Below, piece by piece: positions 9,500 to 18,299 of a DNA stretch of 33,554 bases; within the stretch, counting starts at the first letter, position 1, and each line of letters opens with the position of its first letter. The notes under the pieces are model-generated. The model saw only the letters and a list, made by a program, of their open reading frames with translations. It made no database searches and was not told the DNA's origin. This DNA is from Gammaproteobacteria bacterium (GTDB lineage: Bacteria > Pseudomonadota > Gammaproteobacteria > Pseudomonadales > Azotimanducaceae): contig JASJXV010000022.1 of NCBI GenBank assembly GCA_030123805.1, forward strand, positions 1-33,554, read 5' to 3'. Made by a program: the position numbers and the translations under genes.

Positions 9500-10492
9500 A
9501 TGCTACTCAGCCGATTCCCACGCACAACCCTGGCTCATCTGCCAACCCCCATTGAGCCCCTGCCACGTCTGACGGAATTATTGGGCGGGCCGAAACTCTG
9601 GGTAAAGAGAGATGACTGCACAGGTCTTGCCACTGGGGGTAATAAAACCCGCAAACTGGAATTTCTCATGGGGGATGCCCTTACCCTCGGTGCCGATACT
9701 ATTTTGACTCAGGGTGCTGTGCAGTCAAATCACTGTCGTCAAACTGCAGCCGCAGCGACGAAGCTCGATATGAAATGTGAGCTGTTATTTGAAAACCGAA
9801 TTGCAGAACCTGGTGATACCTATCGAAATTCCGGGAATGTTTTCCTGGATAAATTATTTGGCGCCGGAATCCATGATTATCCTGAAGGGACAGATATGGA
9901 TCTGGCCATGGAAGAGATGGCGGCAGATATCAGTGCCAAAGGCAGAAAACCCTACATAATCCCCGGTGGTGGATCGAATCCCGTGGGCGCACTCGGCTAC
10001 GTCAACTGTGCACTGGAGATCATCAATCAGGCAAACGAGATGGGTCTGAGGATTGACCGCATCATCCACGCGACCGGTAGTGCCGGTACCCAGGCTGGGC
10101 TGGTCACGGGCATTCAGGCGATGCACGCTCGCATCCCGGTACTGGGTATCGGTGTCAACGCACCAAAAGACATTCAGGAAGAACGTGTATTTTATCTGGC
10201 CGAGAGCACAGCCGACTATATCGGGGCTCCCGGAGTAGTGAAACGCCACGACGTGGTTGCGAATTGTAATTATATCGGAGAAGGTTACGGCATACCCACC
10301 GAAGGCATGAGAGAAGCACTTGATCTACTGGCACGATTAGAGGGTATCCTGTTCGATCCCGTATATACCGGTAAAGCACTGGCGGGTATGATCGACCTCA
10401 TCCGAAAGGGCGAGTTATCTTCCGACGAGACCATCGTCTTCATACACACCGGAGGATCTGCCGGTTTGTTTGGGTATCTGGATCAACTTTAG
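9500..10492 (+). CDS. D-cysteine desulfhydrase / L-cysteate sulfo-lyase family PLP enzyme
   Basis: The 330-residue fold-type II PLP enzyme has the family start [20 protein letters not shown]. Its PLP-binding Lys49 is in GGNKTRKLE, and it has the substrate-loop signature [15 protein letters not shown] and the phosphate-binding TGSAGTQAG. The family includes D-cysteine desulfhydrase (DcyD), ACC deaminase and L-cysteate sulfo-lyase (CuyA). The N-terminus resembles CuyA and DcyD equally in my reading, so I give no symbol. Either reaction yields pyruvate and ammonia plus sulfide or sulfite. The start has AGGA eight bases upstream. It lies 186 bases after the racemase on the same strand; the two could act on the same amino acid. 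It overlaps the convergent VOC gene by four bases. Confidence 0.88.
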   Translation: MLLSRFPRTTLAHLPTPIEPLPRLTELLGGPKLWVKRDDCTGLATGGNKTRKLEFLMGDALTLGADTILTQGAVQSNHCRQTAAAATKLDMKCELLFENRIAEPGDTYRNSGNVFLDKLFGAGIHDYPEGTDMDLAMEEMAADISAKGRKPYIIPGGGSNPVGALGYVNCALEIINQANEMGLRIDRIIHATGSAGTQAGLVTGIQAMHARIPVLGIGVNAPKDIQEERVFYLAESTADYIGAPGVVKRHDVVANCNYIGEGYGIPTEGMREALDLLARLEGILFDPVYTGKALAGMIDLIRKGELSSDETIVFIHTGGSAGLFGYLDQL

Positions 10493-11091
10493 TTATCAGG
10501 AAACTGCTCACCCACCTGATCCGGCTCAATAAACGGGCGCTTGAGTAATTTGTCCAGAGGTACACCACTCTTGAACTTGCGCACAAATTCCTGCGGGTCA
10601 AATTTCACACCAATGGGATTAAGATCAAAATCACTCTTCAGGAACCACGCGTTCACACTATCGATGTCAGCAAAAATATCGATCTGTAACTCCACCTGAT
10701 TCCTATCAGGGTCACGGTAGTAAAAAGAAAGTGTGGGTCCGTGGTTGATACACCAGTAGGGCTCTATTCCCTCGAATCTCAAACGCTCGTATGTCGATAC
10801 CAGATCATCGAGATTCGCATAGGTAAAGGCACAATGCTCCACGCCGACGCTGCGTGGATTGCGTTCGATAAGTCCTGCGATATTCGCGATTCCGATACGG
10901 TGGTGTTCATCATCGTAGGTGAGAAAGGACAAAAAGTCCGCCTCGATAACAACTTCAGCCTCCAGTACAGTCTTGTACCAATCCAGCATCTCTGCATACT
11001 GAGAGGTACGAAAAACAATATGCGCAAATTTTATGGGGGCCACACGACCTCGATCCTTTGCGGTTGCCGGTACTGCAACTTTAAGAACCAT
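10489..11091 (-). CDS. VOC-superfamily protein (glyoxalase/extradiol dioxygenase-like)
   Basis: The 200-residue product has two beta-alpha-beta-beta-beta modules and a complete metal-ligand set of the kind used by extradiol dioxygenases: His24 (FAHIVF), His86 (VEHCAFTY) and Glu134 (NQVELQID). The segment [14 protein letters not shown] is also typical of that branch. A C-terminal tail (about residues 145-200) with Pro and basic residues is extra. Possible roles are ring cleavage, isomerisation or epimerisation; nothing nearby marks an aromatic pathway. The ATG has a strong GGAGG site. Its tail overlaps the end of the convergent PLP-enzyme gene by four bases. It follows the aldo/keto reductase by about 80 bases on the same strand. 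Confidence 0.85.
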   Translation of the reverse strand: MVLKVAVPATAKDRGRVAPIKFAHIVFRTSQYAEMLDWYKTVLEAEVVIEADFLSFLTYDDEHHRIGIANIAGLIERNPRSVGVEHCAFTYANLDDLVSTYERLRFEGIEPYWCINHGPTLSFYYRDPDRNQVELQIDIFADIDSVNAWFLKSDFDLNPIGVKFDPQEFVRKFKSGVPLDKLLKRPFIEPDQVGEQFPDN

Positions 11092-11169
11092 TCATCCTCC
11101 ATCGGTCCTCCGACCGTTCTTTTGAAATTAATCCCGGGACAAGAAGCAGATTACATACTTTTGATTAAA

Positions 11170-12231
11170 TCATACCGTGCGCATCTGTTTCACAAATTCA
11201 TTTTCGTACGCGCGTCCGGCATAGTCAGACAGCAGATTTCGATCAGCATCGGTAAACGCCAGATCCGACCTCATGATGCCAATATTGATGTCTATGTCAC
11301 TCGGATAGGAGATGCCTATAATCATCATGGAAACACGATGGTCTTGAGAAACCCAACGTATAGCAGCCCCCGGCAACCTGTTTCTGGCATCCTCATCAAA
11401 TTCAGGAACCAGATTCTTTGCATTGTGCCCCATCACGAATTGACCCATAACTTTCATCGCTACAATGGCCATACCCAATTCATGAGCCTTTGCCAGACAC
11501 TGCCCCCGGTGCTCAATATTGCTGTTAGACAACAGAGTATCCATACCTTTTCTGAAGTAGCCATACGCCAGTAAAACCTGATCAAATCCGCCCGTCGAAA
11601 TCATCTCATGAACCCTTTCAAAGACAACATGAGTGGTTAGACCTATGTACCGAATCATTTTTTCATCTCGCAGTTTAAGCAGTTCCGCATGAACCTGCAT
11701 AGCGCCCTGAACACCGACGGCTTCAATAGTGGGGCTATGAATCTGCATAAGATCAATATGATCCGTATCGAGCTCCTCGAGGGACGTCTCAACACTGGGA
11801 CGAACCTGTTCGGGTTTGTTGACCGCAACCTTCGATGCAATAAACGCCTGGTCCCGTACACCCTGCAGCCCTTGGCCGAAAATCGATTCACTTTCGCTGT
11901 AAACGCGAGCGGTATCGAAATAGCGAATGCCGCGATCAAACGCATGACGGACCATTTCAGCACGCTTTTCGACCGAATCCAGTTTTACACCATAGCCCGG
12001 AGCCCACGCTTCCACCAGGGCTGATCCACCCATGCCAAGCATAGGTAATGTGACACCCGTATTTCCAAATTGCCTGATCGGGATCTCCCCGGTCAGCTCT
12101 GTGGATTCGTCTGATTTTGCTTTTGCCATCGCCTGTTCTGTCGCCAATGCACCCAAGGTTGCAGTGCCTGCAGCGGCCACCAATCCGGTTTTCAGAATTG
12201 TACGCCGCTTTATGCTCTTGTCTTCTCTCAT
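11170..12231 (-). CDS. Tat-exported aldo/keto reductase-family protein
   Basis: The 353-residue product begins with a twin-arginine signal (KRRTILKTG at 8-16, then a hydrophobic stretch ending ATEQAMAKA). It should be exported folded, to the periplasm or anchored there. The aldo/keto reductase tetrad is complete: Asp106 (YFDTA), Tyr111 (VYSES), Lys134 (ASKV) and His165 (QIHSP). The TIM-barrel continues to the C-terminus. Family members reduce carbonyls with NADPH; how an exported member obtains reductant is unclear, though a cofactor could be loaded before export. The start is supported by AAGGA nine bases upstream. It follows the MaoC gene by 72 bases, suggesting a MaoC-AKR-VOC operon. Confidence 0.9.
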   Translation of the reverse strand: MREDKSIKRRTILKTGLVAAAGTATLGALATEQAMAKAKSDESTELTGEIPIRQFGNTGVTLPMLGMGGSALVEAWAPGYGVKLDSVEKRAEMVRHAFDRGIRYFDTARVYSESESIFGQGLQGVRDQAFIASKVAVNKPEQVRPSVETSLEELDTDHIDLMQIHSPTIEAVGVQGAMQVHAELLKLRDEKMIRYIGLTTHVVFERVHEMISTGGFDQVLLAYGYFRKGMDTLLSNSNIEHRGQCLAKAHELGMAIVAMKVMGQFVMGHNAKNLVPEFDEDARNRLPGAAIRWVSQDHRVSMMIIGISYPSDIDINIGIMRSDLAFTDADRNLLSDYAGRAYENEFVKQMRTV

Positions 12232-12303
12232 GTTGATATATCCTTATTCCGGTTCAGTTGCCACAACCCCTCGGCTACCCGGTCAGGGCTGACTTCCACG
12301 GAT

Positions 12304-12978
12304 TCAGAAATAAAGCCGCAATACCGTTTCGGCGACACAGGCAGGGCGCCGGCTCTTTTCAACTTCGATGCTGACTTCGTTGACTACTTCAATACTCCGT
12401 TTCATCGGCACCACGCTAACCAGACGAGTGCGCGCTCTAACCCTTGAACCCGATTTAACCGGAAAGGGGAATCTAACCTGATTCAGGCCATAGTTCACGA
12501 CAATCCGTGCTTCCGGATAGGGACTGTTATCAGGATTATCCGTTTCTGTGAGGGTCGGTATGAGTGCCAATGTCAGAAAGCCATGCGCAATAGTCGATTT
12601 AAACGGCGATTCTTTCCTGGCACGGTCAGGATCTGTGTGAATCCATTGATGGTCGCCTGTAACGTCCGCGAACTGATTAATGCAATCTTGATCGACGGTA
12701 TACCATTGCCCCAAAAAAGTCTCTTTCCCCAATTGCTTTTTGAGACTCTTATACACCTTCTCGGCCTCAAGGCCTTGTAGCACTGTTTCCTCTGCCGTCC
12801 AATTATCGTCGTCAAAAGGGTTGAAGCGGGAAATCCAGGGATTATTCAGAGTATTATCTATTTTATCGTTGAGGATATCTGACCAATTGCGAAACCTGGG
12901 TTCCAGTTTGGCTATAAATTCCGCATTGTTCTGTTGAATGTTTTCAGTTGTCTCTCTGATAAATTCGATGACATTCAT
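12304..12978 (-). CDS. MaoC-family hydratase with an N-terminal extension
   Basis: The 224-residue protein is an (R)-specific enoyl-CoA hydratase-type hot-dog protein. The hydratase signature is FADVTGDHQWIHTDPDRA, with Asp and His as the catalytic pair, followed by TIAHGFLTLALIP, which lines the CoA site. About 110 N-terminal residues precede this domain and are mostly helical, with no motif I know; the usual single MaoC domain is about 150 residues. I place the start at the ATG at 12978, which has GGAG seven bases upstream; a TTG at 12990 lies in the same frame but lacks a site. It is the first gene of a leftward group with the aldo/keto reductase and VOC gene, divergent from the LLM gene. 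A beta-oxidation hydration step is the likely role. Confidence 0.85.
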   Translation of the reverse strand: MNVIEFIRETTENIQQNNAEFIAKLEPRFRNWSDILNDKIDNTLNNPWISRFNPFDDDNWTAEETVLQGLEAEKVYKSLKKQLGKETFLGQWYTVDQDCINQFADVTGDHQWIHTDPDRARKESPFKSTIAHGFLTLALIPTLTETDNPDNSPYPEARIVVNYGLNQVRFPFPVKSGSRVRARTRLVSVVPMKRSIEVVNEVSIEVEKSRRPACVAETVLRLYF

Positions 12979-13142
12979 AAACAGCTCCAATCAATTTCAT
13001 TTCGCGGACAGAACATATTGTCTCAGCATAAATACCATCACTTCCTGCGCGTTGAGTGCCAAATGATAACAGCTGTACTGTATATCCCATAGCGTTCAAA
13101 ATGATCGCACAATCAAATTTCGCCAGCGGAGCAAACAGGACC

Positions 13143-14237
13143 ATGACCGAACCGATGAACGAACTCGCTTTTTATACCCTTGCCGGGGCGCCTGAGTCGC
13201 CACGTGACCTGATCGAAGAGGTCCAGATGGCCGAGGAAATGGGTATCGGGGCCTGCTTTATCTCAGAACGCTTTAATATCAAAGAGGCAGCGACACTTTC
13301 CGGTGCCGTGGGTGCAGTATCGAACCGGATCGGTATTGCCACAGCGGCGACTAATCAAAATACCAGACATCCTCTGGTGACTGCCGCGTATGCGACAACC
13401 ATGCACTTTCTCACCGGCGGTCGATTCTCACTGGGTCTGGGACGTGGCATTGCACTCATGTTTGACGCCTTCGGTCTACCCCGGATCAAGACGGCACAAA
13501 TGGAAGATTTTGCCAACCTGATGCGGCGCTTGTGGAAAGGCGAGACTATCATTGGTCATGACGGTCCTGCAGGTAGCTGGCCGTTACTCAGACTGGATCC
13601 TGCTTTCGATGCACACATTCCTCTCACCATGACGGCATTTGGTCCAAACTCCCTGGCTCTGGGAGGACGCACCTATGACAGTGTTGTTCTGCATACGTTT
13701 TTTACTGATGAGACTATGGATCGTTGTTGCCGCACCGTTAAAGCTGCCGCAGAACAGGCAGGCAGAGATCCCGCTTCTGTGCGCGTATGGTCTTGCTTTG
13801 CGACCATCGGCGATCACCTGCCTTATCCTGTGCGACTCAAAAAAACAGTTGGGCGTATGGCTACCTATCTGCAGGCTTACGGTGACCTGATGGTAAAAAC
13901 AAATAATTGGAACCCGGAGGTATTACAACGATTTCGCGAGGATGAATTTGTCGCCAATTTCCAGGGTGCAATCGATCAAGTGGCGACGACAGAAGAACTG
14001 GAGCGAGTGGCAGAATTGATCCCTGAAGAGTGGTTGTCGGCCGCGGCAACAGGTTCACCGGATCAGTGTGTAGACAAAATACAGGGACAGTTCGATCTGG
14101 GAGCCGATGGCGTCATTTTGCATGGCGCATCACCGAGTGACCTGGCCCCTATAGTCGCAGCTTACAGGAGCAGACGTCCTGAAGGACGCTTCGATCATCT
14201 GCCTGCGAATCCCGGCTTGAGTCCGGGGAATCTTTGA
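13143..14237 (+). CDS. LLM-class flavin oxidoreductase (F420- or FMN-dependent)
   Basis: The 364-residue product is a luciferase-like TIM-barrel: MAEEMGIGACFISERF near the start, IGIATAATNQNTRHPLVTAA as strand 3, and FSLGLGRGIA. It resembles the family annotated as probable F420-dependent oxidoreductases (TIGR03857-like, as I recall). Most gammaproteobacteria lack the F420 pathway, so an FMN cofactor is also possible. I place the start at ATG 13143, where the homologous region begins and AGGA precedes it; the frame extends 29 codons upstream without a good start. It is transcribed away from the MaoC gene and is followed about 120 bases later by an acyl-CoA dehydrogenase, so a role in the same acyl-CoA catabolism is plausible. 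Confidence 0.85.
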   Translation: MTEPMNELAFYTLAGAPESPRDLIEEVQMAEEMGIGACFISERFNIKEAATLSGAVGAVSNRIGIATAATNQNTRHPLVTAAYATTMHFLTGGRFSLGLGRGIALMFDAFGLPRIKTAQMEDFANLMRRLWKGETIIGHDGPAGSWPLLRLDPAFDAHIPLTMTAFGPNSLALGGRTYDSVVLHTFFTDETMDRCCRTVKAAAEQAGRDPASVRVWSCFATIGDHLPYPVRLKKTVGRMATYLQAYGDLMVKTNNWNPEVLQRFREDEFVANFQGAIDQVATTEELERVAELIPEEWLSAAATGSPDQCVDKIQGQFDLGADGVILHGASPSDLAPIVAAYRSRRPEGRFDHLPANPGLSPGNL

Positions 14238-14360
14238 TTAATTGAGTCGATAGTTTATAACGCGCATCTGCATCGGATTTGATTGATTCAGGTCAACCCG
14301 ATCATACTTTTTCATCTTTATGATCGATCCAATGCAGCGATGACAAGTGAGGTGAATGCC

Positions 14361-15548
14361 GTGACGAATGAAATTTTCAACGAGGTACTCTCGGAAACAG
14401 AACAAGCAGTAAGAGATACACTGCGTCGATTTGCCCTTGACGTGATGCGCCCCATCGGCAAGGAACTGGATAATTTGACTCCGGACGAGGCAATCGCAAA
14501 AGATTCCATTTACTGGGAGGCACATAAAAAATACGCTGAATTGGGCATGGATCAATTCACCGCGGACGATTCTCTGACCCCGGTTGAATTGGCAAGGATA
14601 AATGCGCTCTCTTCCGAGATGATGGGTTGGGGTGATGCGGGTTTGGCAATTAGCCTCGGACTGGGCGCCATGCCGCAAAATTTTGCTCAATTAACGGGCA
14701 ATGCAGATCTGATCGCGAGGTGCACCCCTGACCGCATCGGCTGCTGGGCAGTCACAGAACCGGGTCATGGGAGTGATATTGTCGATATGTATGGTGATGA
14801 GAGAGCGGAGAGAAAATTCCGGGGGGACTGTGTTGCCAGAAAAGACGGTGATAATTTCGTTATTAGCGGTCAAAAATCATCCTGGGTATCCAACGGATCC
14901 TTTGCCGAGAACGCGGGTCTGTTCTGCACATATGAGGATGACAAAGGTGTTCAGGGAGGGGGTGCATTTGTGGTCCCACTTGACCTGCCGGGTGTTTCCC
15001 GGGGCAAACCCACCGACAAGATAGGTCAACGCCCGTTAAATCAGGGTGAGATTTTCTTCGACAACGTCGTTATTCCCGCTGACTATATGATTGCTGGCCC
15101 CGATCAGTATGATGATTTTCTCCACATGGTACTGACAGGCGCTAACGCAGGCATGGGTTCCCTGTTCGCCGGACTGGCCAGAGCGGCCCTGGAACACGCC
15201 GTAGATTATGCCAGGGAGAGGGTCCAGGGCGGTAAACCAATTATCGAACATCAGGCGGTAAAAACCCGCTTATTTGAGATGTTCCGAAAAGTCGAGGCTG
15301 CCAGAGCATTGAATTTGCATGCGGTTACTCACAATGCCGTCAATCCAATATTTGAACTGGCTGTAGCCAGCAAGGTGACCTCTACCCGCACAGCTCTGGA
15401 AGTGGCGACCGAGGCTATGAGTATCTACGGTGGTGCGGGTATGACAAAAGAGCATCCGATCGAAAAACTGATGCGGGACGCCAGCGTTTCAGTTATCGAA
15501 GATGGCGAAAATACCCTTCTGGGTATTCTCGCAGCAGCTCGACTGTAA
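14361..15548 (+). CDS. Acyl-CoA dehydrogenase (third in the window)
   Basis: The product is about 395 residues from the GTG at 14361. It has the family elements WAVTEPGHGSDIVDM and FVISGQKSSWVSNG of the FAD-binding beta-domain. Its C-terminal domain contains MSIYGGAGMTKEHPIEKLMRD and IEDGENTLLGILAA. I prefer the GTG start because GAGG lies eight bases upstream; an ATG at 14340 would add seven residues. It is not paired with a second dehydrogenase subunit, unlike the genes at 6289-8556, and probably acts as a homotetramer. Its downstream neighbour is a Rieske protein 44 bases away. Electrons from FADH2 would normally pass to ETF, which is not encoded in this window. Confidence 0.9.
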   Translation: MTNEIFNEVLSETEQAVRDTLRRFALDVMRPIGKELDNLTPDEAIAKDSIYWEAHKKYAELGMDQFTADDSLTPVELARINALSSEMMGWGDAGLAISLGLGAMPQNFAQLTGNADLIARCTPDRIGCWAVTEPGHGSDIVDMYGDERAERKFRGDCVARKDGDNFVISGQKSSWVSNGSFAENAGLFCTYEDDKGVQGGGAFVVPLDLPGVSRGKPTDKIGQRPLNQGEIFFDNVVIPADYMIAGPDQYDDFLHMVLTGANAGMGSLFAGLARAALEHAVDYARERVQGGKPIIEHQAVKTRLFEMFRKVEAARALNLHAVTHNAVNPIFELAVASKVTSTRTALEVATEAMSIYGGAGMTKEHPIEKLMRDASVSVIEDGENTLLGILAAARL

Positions 15549-15592
15549 TGATTTATCCCGCTGAGATTCCTTAAGGAACATCCGATTAATCT

Positions 15593-16129
15593 ATGCCGCC
15601 ATCTATCCGCCGCCGAGAGGTAATCTGGGGACTATTGGGCCTACTCGGCTGGTCGGGTCGGCTCGCGCCTGGTGCCTTGGCTAGCGGCGACACCGAGTAT
15701 CTTGATTTAAAGCAGCGCATCAGTTTCTCCCTGTCCACCCTCACAGAAATTTGGGAAAATCGGGTTTTCGAAGCATGGGTGGCAGCGCGTGGCGGTAGTG
15801 ATAAATTGCTCAAAGGTCTGTTGCTGCGGGTCGCTGAACCAACACAAGACGATACAGGTCTGCGCGCGTTTTGTGTGTACTGTCCGCACGAAGTCTGTGA
15901 AGTGGGCCTGGTGATAGACAGTAAAACGATTCGACTGGATTCAGGCGTCGTGCCGGAACACCCGTTGATTGTCTGTCCCTGTCATTTTTCAGCTTTCAAC
16001 CCGCTGGATGACGGCGTCAATATCAGTGGACCGGCTTTTCGCGGTCTGTTTCGGTTTAGGGTAATTACCCGGGGTGATAGGATTCATATCACCCAGGTAG
16101 AAAAAAGTGCTTTGACACTATTCAATTGA
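15593..16129 (+). CDS. Rieske [2Fe-2S] protein with a Tat-like N-terminus
   Basis: The 178-residue product starts PSIRRREVIWGLLGLLGW, a twin-arginine-like signal or membrane anchor. The Rieske ligands are complete: Cys97-Pro-His99 and Cys128-Pro-Cys-His131. The two further cysteines (Cys102, Cys130) sit where bc1-type Rieske proteins form a stabilising disulfide, which predicts a high-potential cluster. GPAFRGLFRFRV matches the conserved Gly-Pro-Ala loop. No cytochrome b, cytochrome c1 or arsenite oxidase large-subunit gene is adjacent, so this is an orphan electron carrier. AAGGAA lies about 16 bases before the ATG, rather far. It precedes the secreted beta-propeller by 37 bases and may serve with it in the periplasm. 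Confidence 0.85.
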   Translation: MPPSIRRREVIWGLLGLLGWSGRLAPGALASGDTEYLDLKQRISFSLSTLTEIWENRVFEAWVAARGGSDKLLKGLLLRVAEPTQDDTGLRAFCVYCPHEVCEVGLVIDSKTIRLDSGVVPEHPLIVCPCHFSAFNPLDDGVNISGPAFRGLFRFRVITRGDRIHITQVEKSALTLFN

Positions 16130-16166
16130 TCAGAATTCAGTTCATTCGGATTCTTAAGGAGCTATT

Positions 16167-17228
16167 ATGAAAGCATGTTCTCTGCTCGCTATCCTCTTCA
16201 GCTTGTTACTTCCCGGGGTGATTTCTGCGGCCGACGTGCAGCAGAAACTCTATGTTTTAAGTAGTGCCGGAGATGATGTGACCGTCATTGATGTGGCGAC
16301 TAACACAATTATCGGATCCATAGAAGTAGGTGACCGTCCACATGGTATAGCTGCACCCCGGGCGCATGACGTCCTGTATGTTGCTACTGAATTCGACAAT
16401 GGCCTGACACTAATCGATCCGGCCAAAGATATCGTTGTCAAGAAGTACAACATCTTTGGTCAAAGACCCAATGAGATAGCTGTGACCTCAGATGGACGCT
16501 TTGTCTATATGCCCATTCTGGGCCATGGCGTATACGAGGTCTTTGATACGGTTGAAGAGAAAATCGTGGCTCGTCTGGCCACCAACGGACTTCCCCACAA
16601 TGTGGTTATCTCGCCAGACGACAAATTTGCTTACCTGTCCCCAATGGATGGCGGGCATACTCCTGCCGACGTATTGTCCAAAGCCGGATATCCAACCACC
16701 ACGAACGAAAAAATATATGTTGTCGACGTAAGCAACCACCAAATCGTAGGCACCATTGCGACGGCGGATGCACCACGCCCGATTGCCATTAGCCCGGATG
16801 GCAAACGCCTGTATGTCAATACCGATGGCTTACAAGGGTTTCTTGTTCTCGATCTTAACAAGCGTGAACAGATTGCGCGTGTTGAGTATGAGCTCACAGC
16901 AAAGGAACAAGCATCCCCCAGCCGATCACACGGCATCATCGCCACCCTGGATGGCAAAGAGCTCTGGACATCGGATGTCAATCATGGGCTGGTATTCGTA
17001 TTTGATGTCACTCAGAATCCACCCATACAGTTGGCGCGACTGGACAATGGTGCAGCCGTCTACTGGATGACAATTACTCCGGACGGCAAAACAATTTACG
17101 TTTCCAGCGCTGAAGCCGATGTTGTAACAGCCTATGATGTAAAATCCAGGACCAAAAAAGCAACTATACAGTTACCTGAAGGGAACAGCCCGAAGCGCAT
17201 GCTGGTATTGAATGTGCCAAGGCAGTGA
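16167..17228 (+). CDS. Secreted YVTN-type beta-propeller protein
   Basis: The 353-residue product has a Sec signal peptide (about residues 1-21, ending GVISA). The mature part is a chain of about seven 40-residue blades with repeated endings such as VIDVATNTIIGSIEVGDRPHG, SPDDKFAYLS, SPDGKRLYVNT and TPDGKTIYVSS. This is the YVTN family, which includes beta-propellers found beside PQQ-dependent alcohol catabolism genes. No CxxCH haem motif is present. Catalytic function is unlikely; binding or scaffolding of a periplasmic partner is a reasonable inference. It has one of the best ribosome sites in the window (AAGGAGCT). It lies between the Rieske gene and the aminotransferase, with its stop next to the latter's upstream region. 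Confidence 0.9.
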   Translation: MKACSLLAILFSLLLPGVISAADVQQKLYVLSSAGDDVTVIDVATNTIIGSIEVGDRPHGIAAPRAHDVLYVATEFDNGLTLIDPAKDIVVKKYNIFGQRPNEIAVTSDGRFVYMPILGHGVYEVFDTVEEKIVARLATNGLPHNVVISPDDKFAYLSPMDGGHTPADVLSKAGYPTTTNEKIYVVDVSNHQIVGTIATADAPRPIAISPDGKRLYVNTDGLQGFLVLDLNKREQIARVEYELTAKEQASPSRSHGIIATLDGKELWTSDVNHGLVFVFDVTQNPPIQLARLDNGAAVYWMTITPDGKTIYVSSAEADVVTAYDVKSRTKKATIQLPEGNSPKRMLVLNVPRQ

Positions 17229-17272
17229 GAGTGCAACTGGGACAGGCCACGAGTTTCGGGATAGGATCGAAA

Positions 17273-18220
17273 ATGGAAACACAGGACAGACTAATCTGGC
17301 GTGACGGTAACTTTATCCAATGGGGTGACGCCACAGTCCATATTCTCTCACAGAGCCTGCAACGCGGTACCCTGGCATTCGACTATATCAGCGTCCACGA
17401 AACCCGGCAGGGACCCGCTATATTTAAGCTACGAGAACATATGGAGAGGCTGGTTGCGACCTGTCATTTAGGCAGTTTACCTCTGAGTTACAGCGCTTCT
17501 GAAATGTGCGATGCGGCAGTAGCAACTGTGCGCAGGAATCCCGATGCCAAATCAATCAAGATCAGCGCACTCATTCCCTCTCTGGAAGTGGACGTGATTC
17601 CTCAGGATGCAACGGTATCTGTACTCATTGCAGCCTACGACGGTGAGGTGGATATTATTGCTAAGAACAAAGGTGAATATCACCGTGCACCGAATCTGAA
17701 ATTATTTATAGAAAAAGAGAAACGCAATCGCCGTAAGGACATCATGCCAGCGCAAGCAAAGATTGCCGCTAATTATGCGTCCCCTATGACGGCAAAATGG
17801 AAAGCCCGTAGAGCTGGCTACGATGAAATTGTGTTGCTCGATGAAGATGGATTCGTGGCCGAAGCTCCGACATCAAATATATTCATTGTAACTCCCGACG
17901 GCACCCTTAAGACACCGCCTGAGCACAAGATCCTGCATGGGATTACGCGGGCGTCAATTCTGGAACTCGCAGCAGCCAGAGGTATTGACGTTATGACCGA
18001 AGATCTCTTGCCAACTGATCTTTTAAGTGCTGCTGAAGTCTTCCTGACGGCGACTTCCGCAGGCGTCTGGCCCGTCGAATCAATCAACAATCAAGCCATT
18101 GGTAAAGGTGTTGCCGGCGAGATCACCCTGGCCCTGAAATCCCACCTCAATCGCATTACGCAGGGTTTGGATAAGAAGTTCAATCACTGGCTCACCTATG
18201 TAATAAAATCAGCGTCATAA
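17273..18220 (+). CDS. Class IV aminotransferase (branched-chain aminotransferase-like)
   Basis: This 315-residue fold-type IV PLP enzyme has the catalytic Lys163 in PAQAKIAANYAS. It also has GYDEIVLLDEDGFVAEAPTSN, the family's PLP-binding Glu region, and a C-terminal TATSAGVWPV loop. Such enzymes move amino groups between branched-chain or other amino acids and 2-oxo acids; D-amino acid aminotransferases and aminodeoxychorismate lyases share the fold. I use the ATG at 17273, preceded by AGGA; the frame extends 16 codons to a GTG (17225) that overlaps the propeller gene and has no site. The insert KEKRNRRKDIMP is long and basic for an IlvE. Housekeeping IlvE is less likely in this context than a catabolic role. 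Confidence 0.87.
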   Translation: METQDRLIWRDGNFIQWGDATVHILSQSLQRGTLAFDYISVHETRQGPAIFKLREHMERLVATCHLGSLPLSYSASEMCDAAVATVRRNPDAKSIKISALIPSLEVDVIPQDATVSVLIAAYDGEVDIIAKNKGEYHRAPNLKLFIEKEKRNRRKDIMPAQAKIAANYASPMTAKWKARRAGYDEIVLLDEDGFVAEAPTSNIFIVTPDGTLKTPPEHKILHGITRASILELAAARGIDVMTEDLLPTDLLSAAEVFLTATSAGVWPVESINNQAIGKGVAGEITLALKSHLNRITQGLDKKFNHWLTYVIKSAS

Positions 18221-18299
18221 GATCAAATTCTAATACCCAGCCCAGCTGCTATACTGATTTTCAGATAGATGCACTAAGATTACCGTACCAACCAAGCAC

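Noticed and set aside
10741-11574. A 277-codon plus-strand open frame running antisense to the VOC and aldo/keto reductase genes
   Set aside because: Both genes beneath it have clear family motifs and ribosome sites. The antisense product shows no recognisable motif and spans the gap between them, as expected for a chance frame.
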